Both the position numbers and the translations under genes were made by a program. The notes under the pieces are model-generated. The model saw only the letters and a list, made by a program, of their open reading frames with translations, was not told the origin of the DNA and searched no databases. Positions 63,753 to 64,000 of a stretch of 64,000 nt of DNA are shown piece after piece. The stretch is from NCBI GenBank assembly GCA_022316685.1, contig JAKJHU010000039.1:6939808-7003807 (forward strand), in the 5' to 3' direction. How positions within the stretch are numbered: the stretch's first letter is position 1; each line of letters starts with the position of its first letter. The stretch is from Progne subis subis. Lineage: Eukaryota > Chordata > Aves > Passeriformes > Hirundinidae.

Positions 63753-64000
63753 ACACAGGCAACATTTACATTTGCAGATGCAGTATGTGATATGACTGAG
63801 GACTAAGCTGCTGATACACCTGCTGCCTTTGTCTTCCATCTTACTGTGGCCATAAAGAGTGGTGGGTGGCATAGAAATATGTACTAACAAGTTACAATTT
63901 GACTTTTCTCACAGCTGACAATAATTACTGAGAACACATCCCTCCCCCTCCAAAGAAATCACACAGATACCCCTCCCCCTCCAAGAAGAAACCTCTTCTT
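63753..64000. other. Right-edge DNA, no gene seen
   Basis: Near the edge a CCTCCCCCTCC-containing pyrimidine string occurs twice, at about 63942 and 63969, with similar neighbours. Nothing else is identifiable. Confidence 0.5.

Noticed and set aside
1..64000. CRISPR arrays, bacterial operons, phage or plasmid modules
   Set aside because: No spaced direct repeats, ribosome-binding sites or compact gene runs. The pentanucleotide arrays are head-to-tail microsatellites without spacers.
53641..64000. An exon of the neighbouring gene AKAP6, expected from human gene order
   Set aside because: No frame in this stretch resembles that protein. The neighbour, if present, lies beyond the right edge.

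Overview
The window looks like avian nuclear DNA holding the 5' end of the brain transcription-factor gene NPAS3 on the minus strand. Two alternative first coding exons can be read directly. One is at 12769-12818 and encodes MAPTKPSFQQDPSRRE plus two bases. The other is at 16852-17009 and ends ...NVQGITSYQQ plus two bases. Both stop at a GT splice donor in the same phase, so either could join the common exon 2 that begins the bHLH region. Exon 2 lies left of position 1. The bird assignment rests on CR1 retrotransposon 3' ends carrying the ATTCTRTG-type octamer, on short retroviral LTRs of avian type, and on compact CpG-rich promoter islands in an AT-rich background. Species is not determined.

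Layout. 1-12768 is NPAS3 intron (antisense to the given strand), AT-rich and mostly unique, with homopolymer and A/C or T/G low-complexity tracts. About 12.0-18.7 kb is the promoter domain: five CpG-rich blocks (about 12.0-12.76, 12.9-13.8, 14.06-14.53, 16.86-17.11 and 18.0-18.7 kb), the two first exons, a CAG/CTG tract, CA/TG microsatellites in opposite orientations, G-quadruplex-type repeats, and a G23 and a C33 homopolymer. 18.7-64.0 kb is the region upstream of NPAS3. I find no convincing protein-coding exon there. It holds four solo-LTR-like insertions (29.1-29.7, 33.99-35.55, 48.75-49.04 and 59.24-59.70 kb), a back-to-back pair of inverted CR1 copies (44.33-45.03 kb), and two long (CCCTT)n/(AAGGG)n pentanucleotide arrays (46.76-46.90 and 63.64-63.75 kb). 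It also holds faint old palindromic repeats and long unique AT-rich stretches.

Functionally the window is one gene's regulatory head: two promoters about 4 kb apart that would give NPAS3 proteins differing only at the extreme N-terminus, with a long upstream and intronic noncoding territory. From memory of human synteny, AKAP6 would be the next gene beyond the right edge. Nothing in the window shows it.
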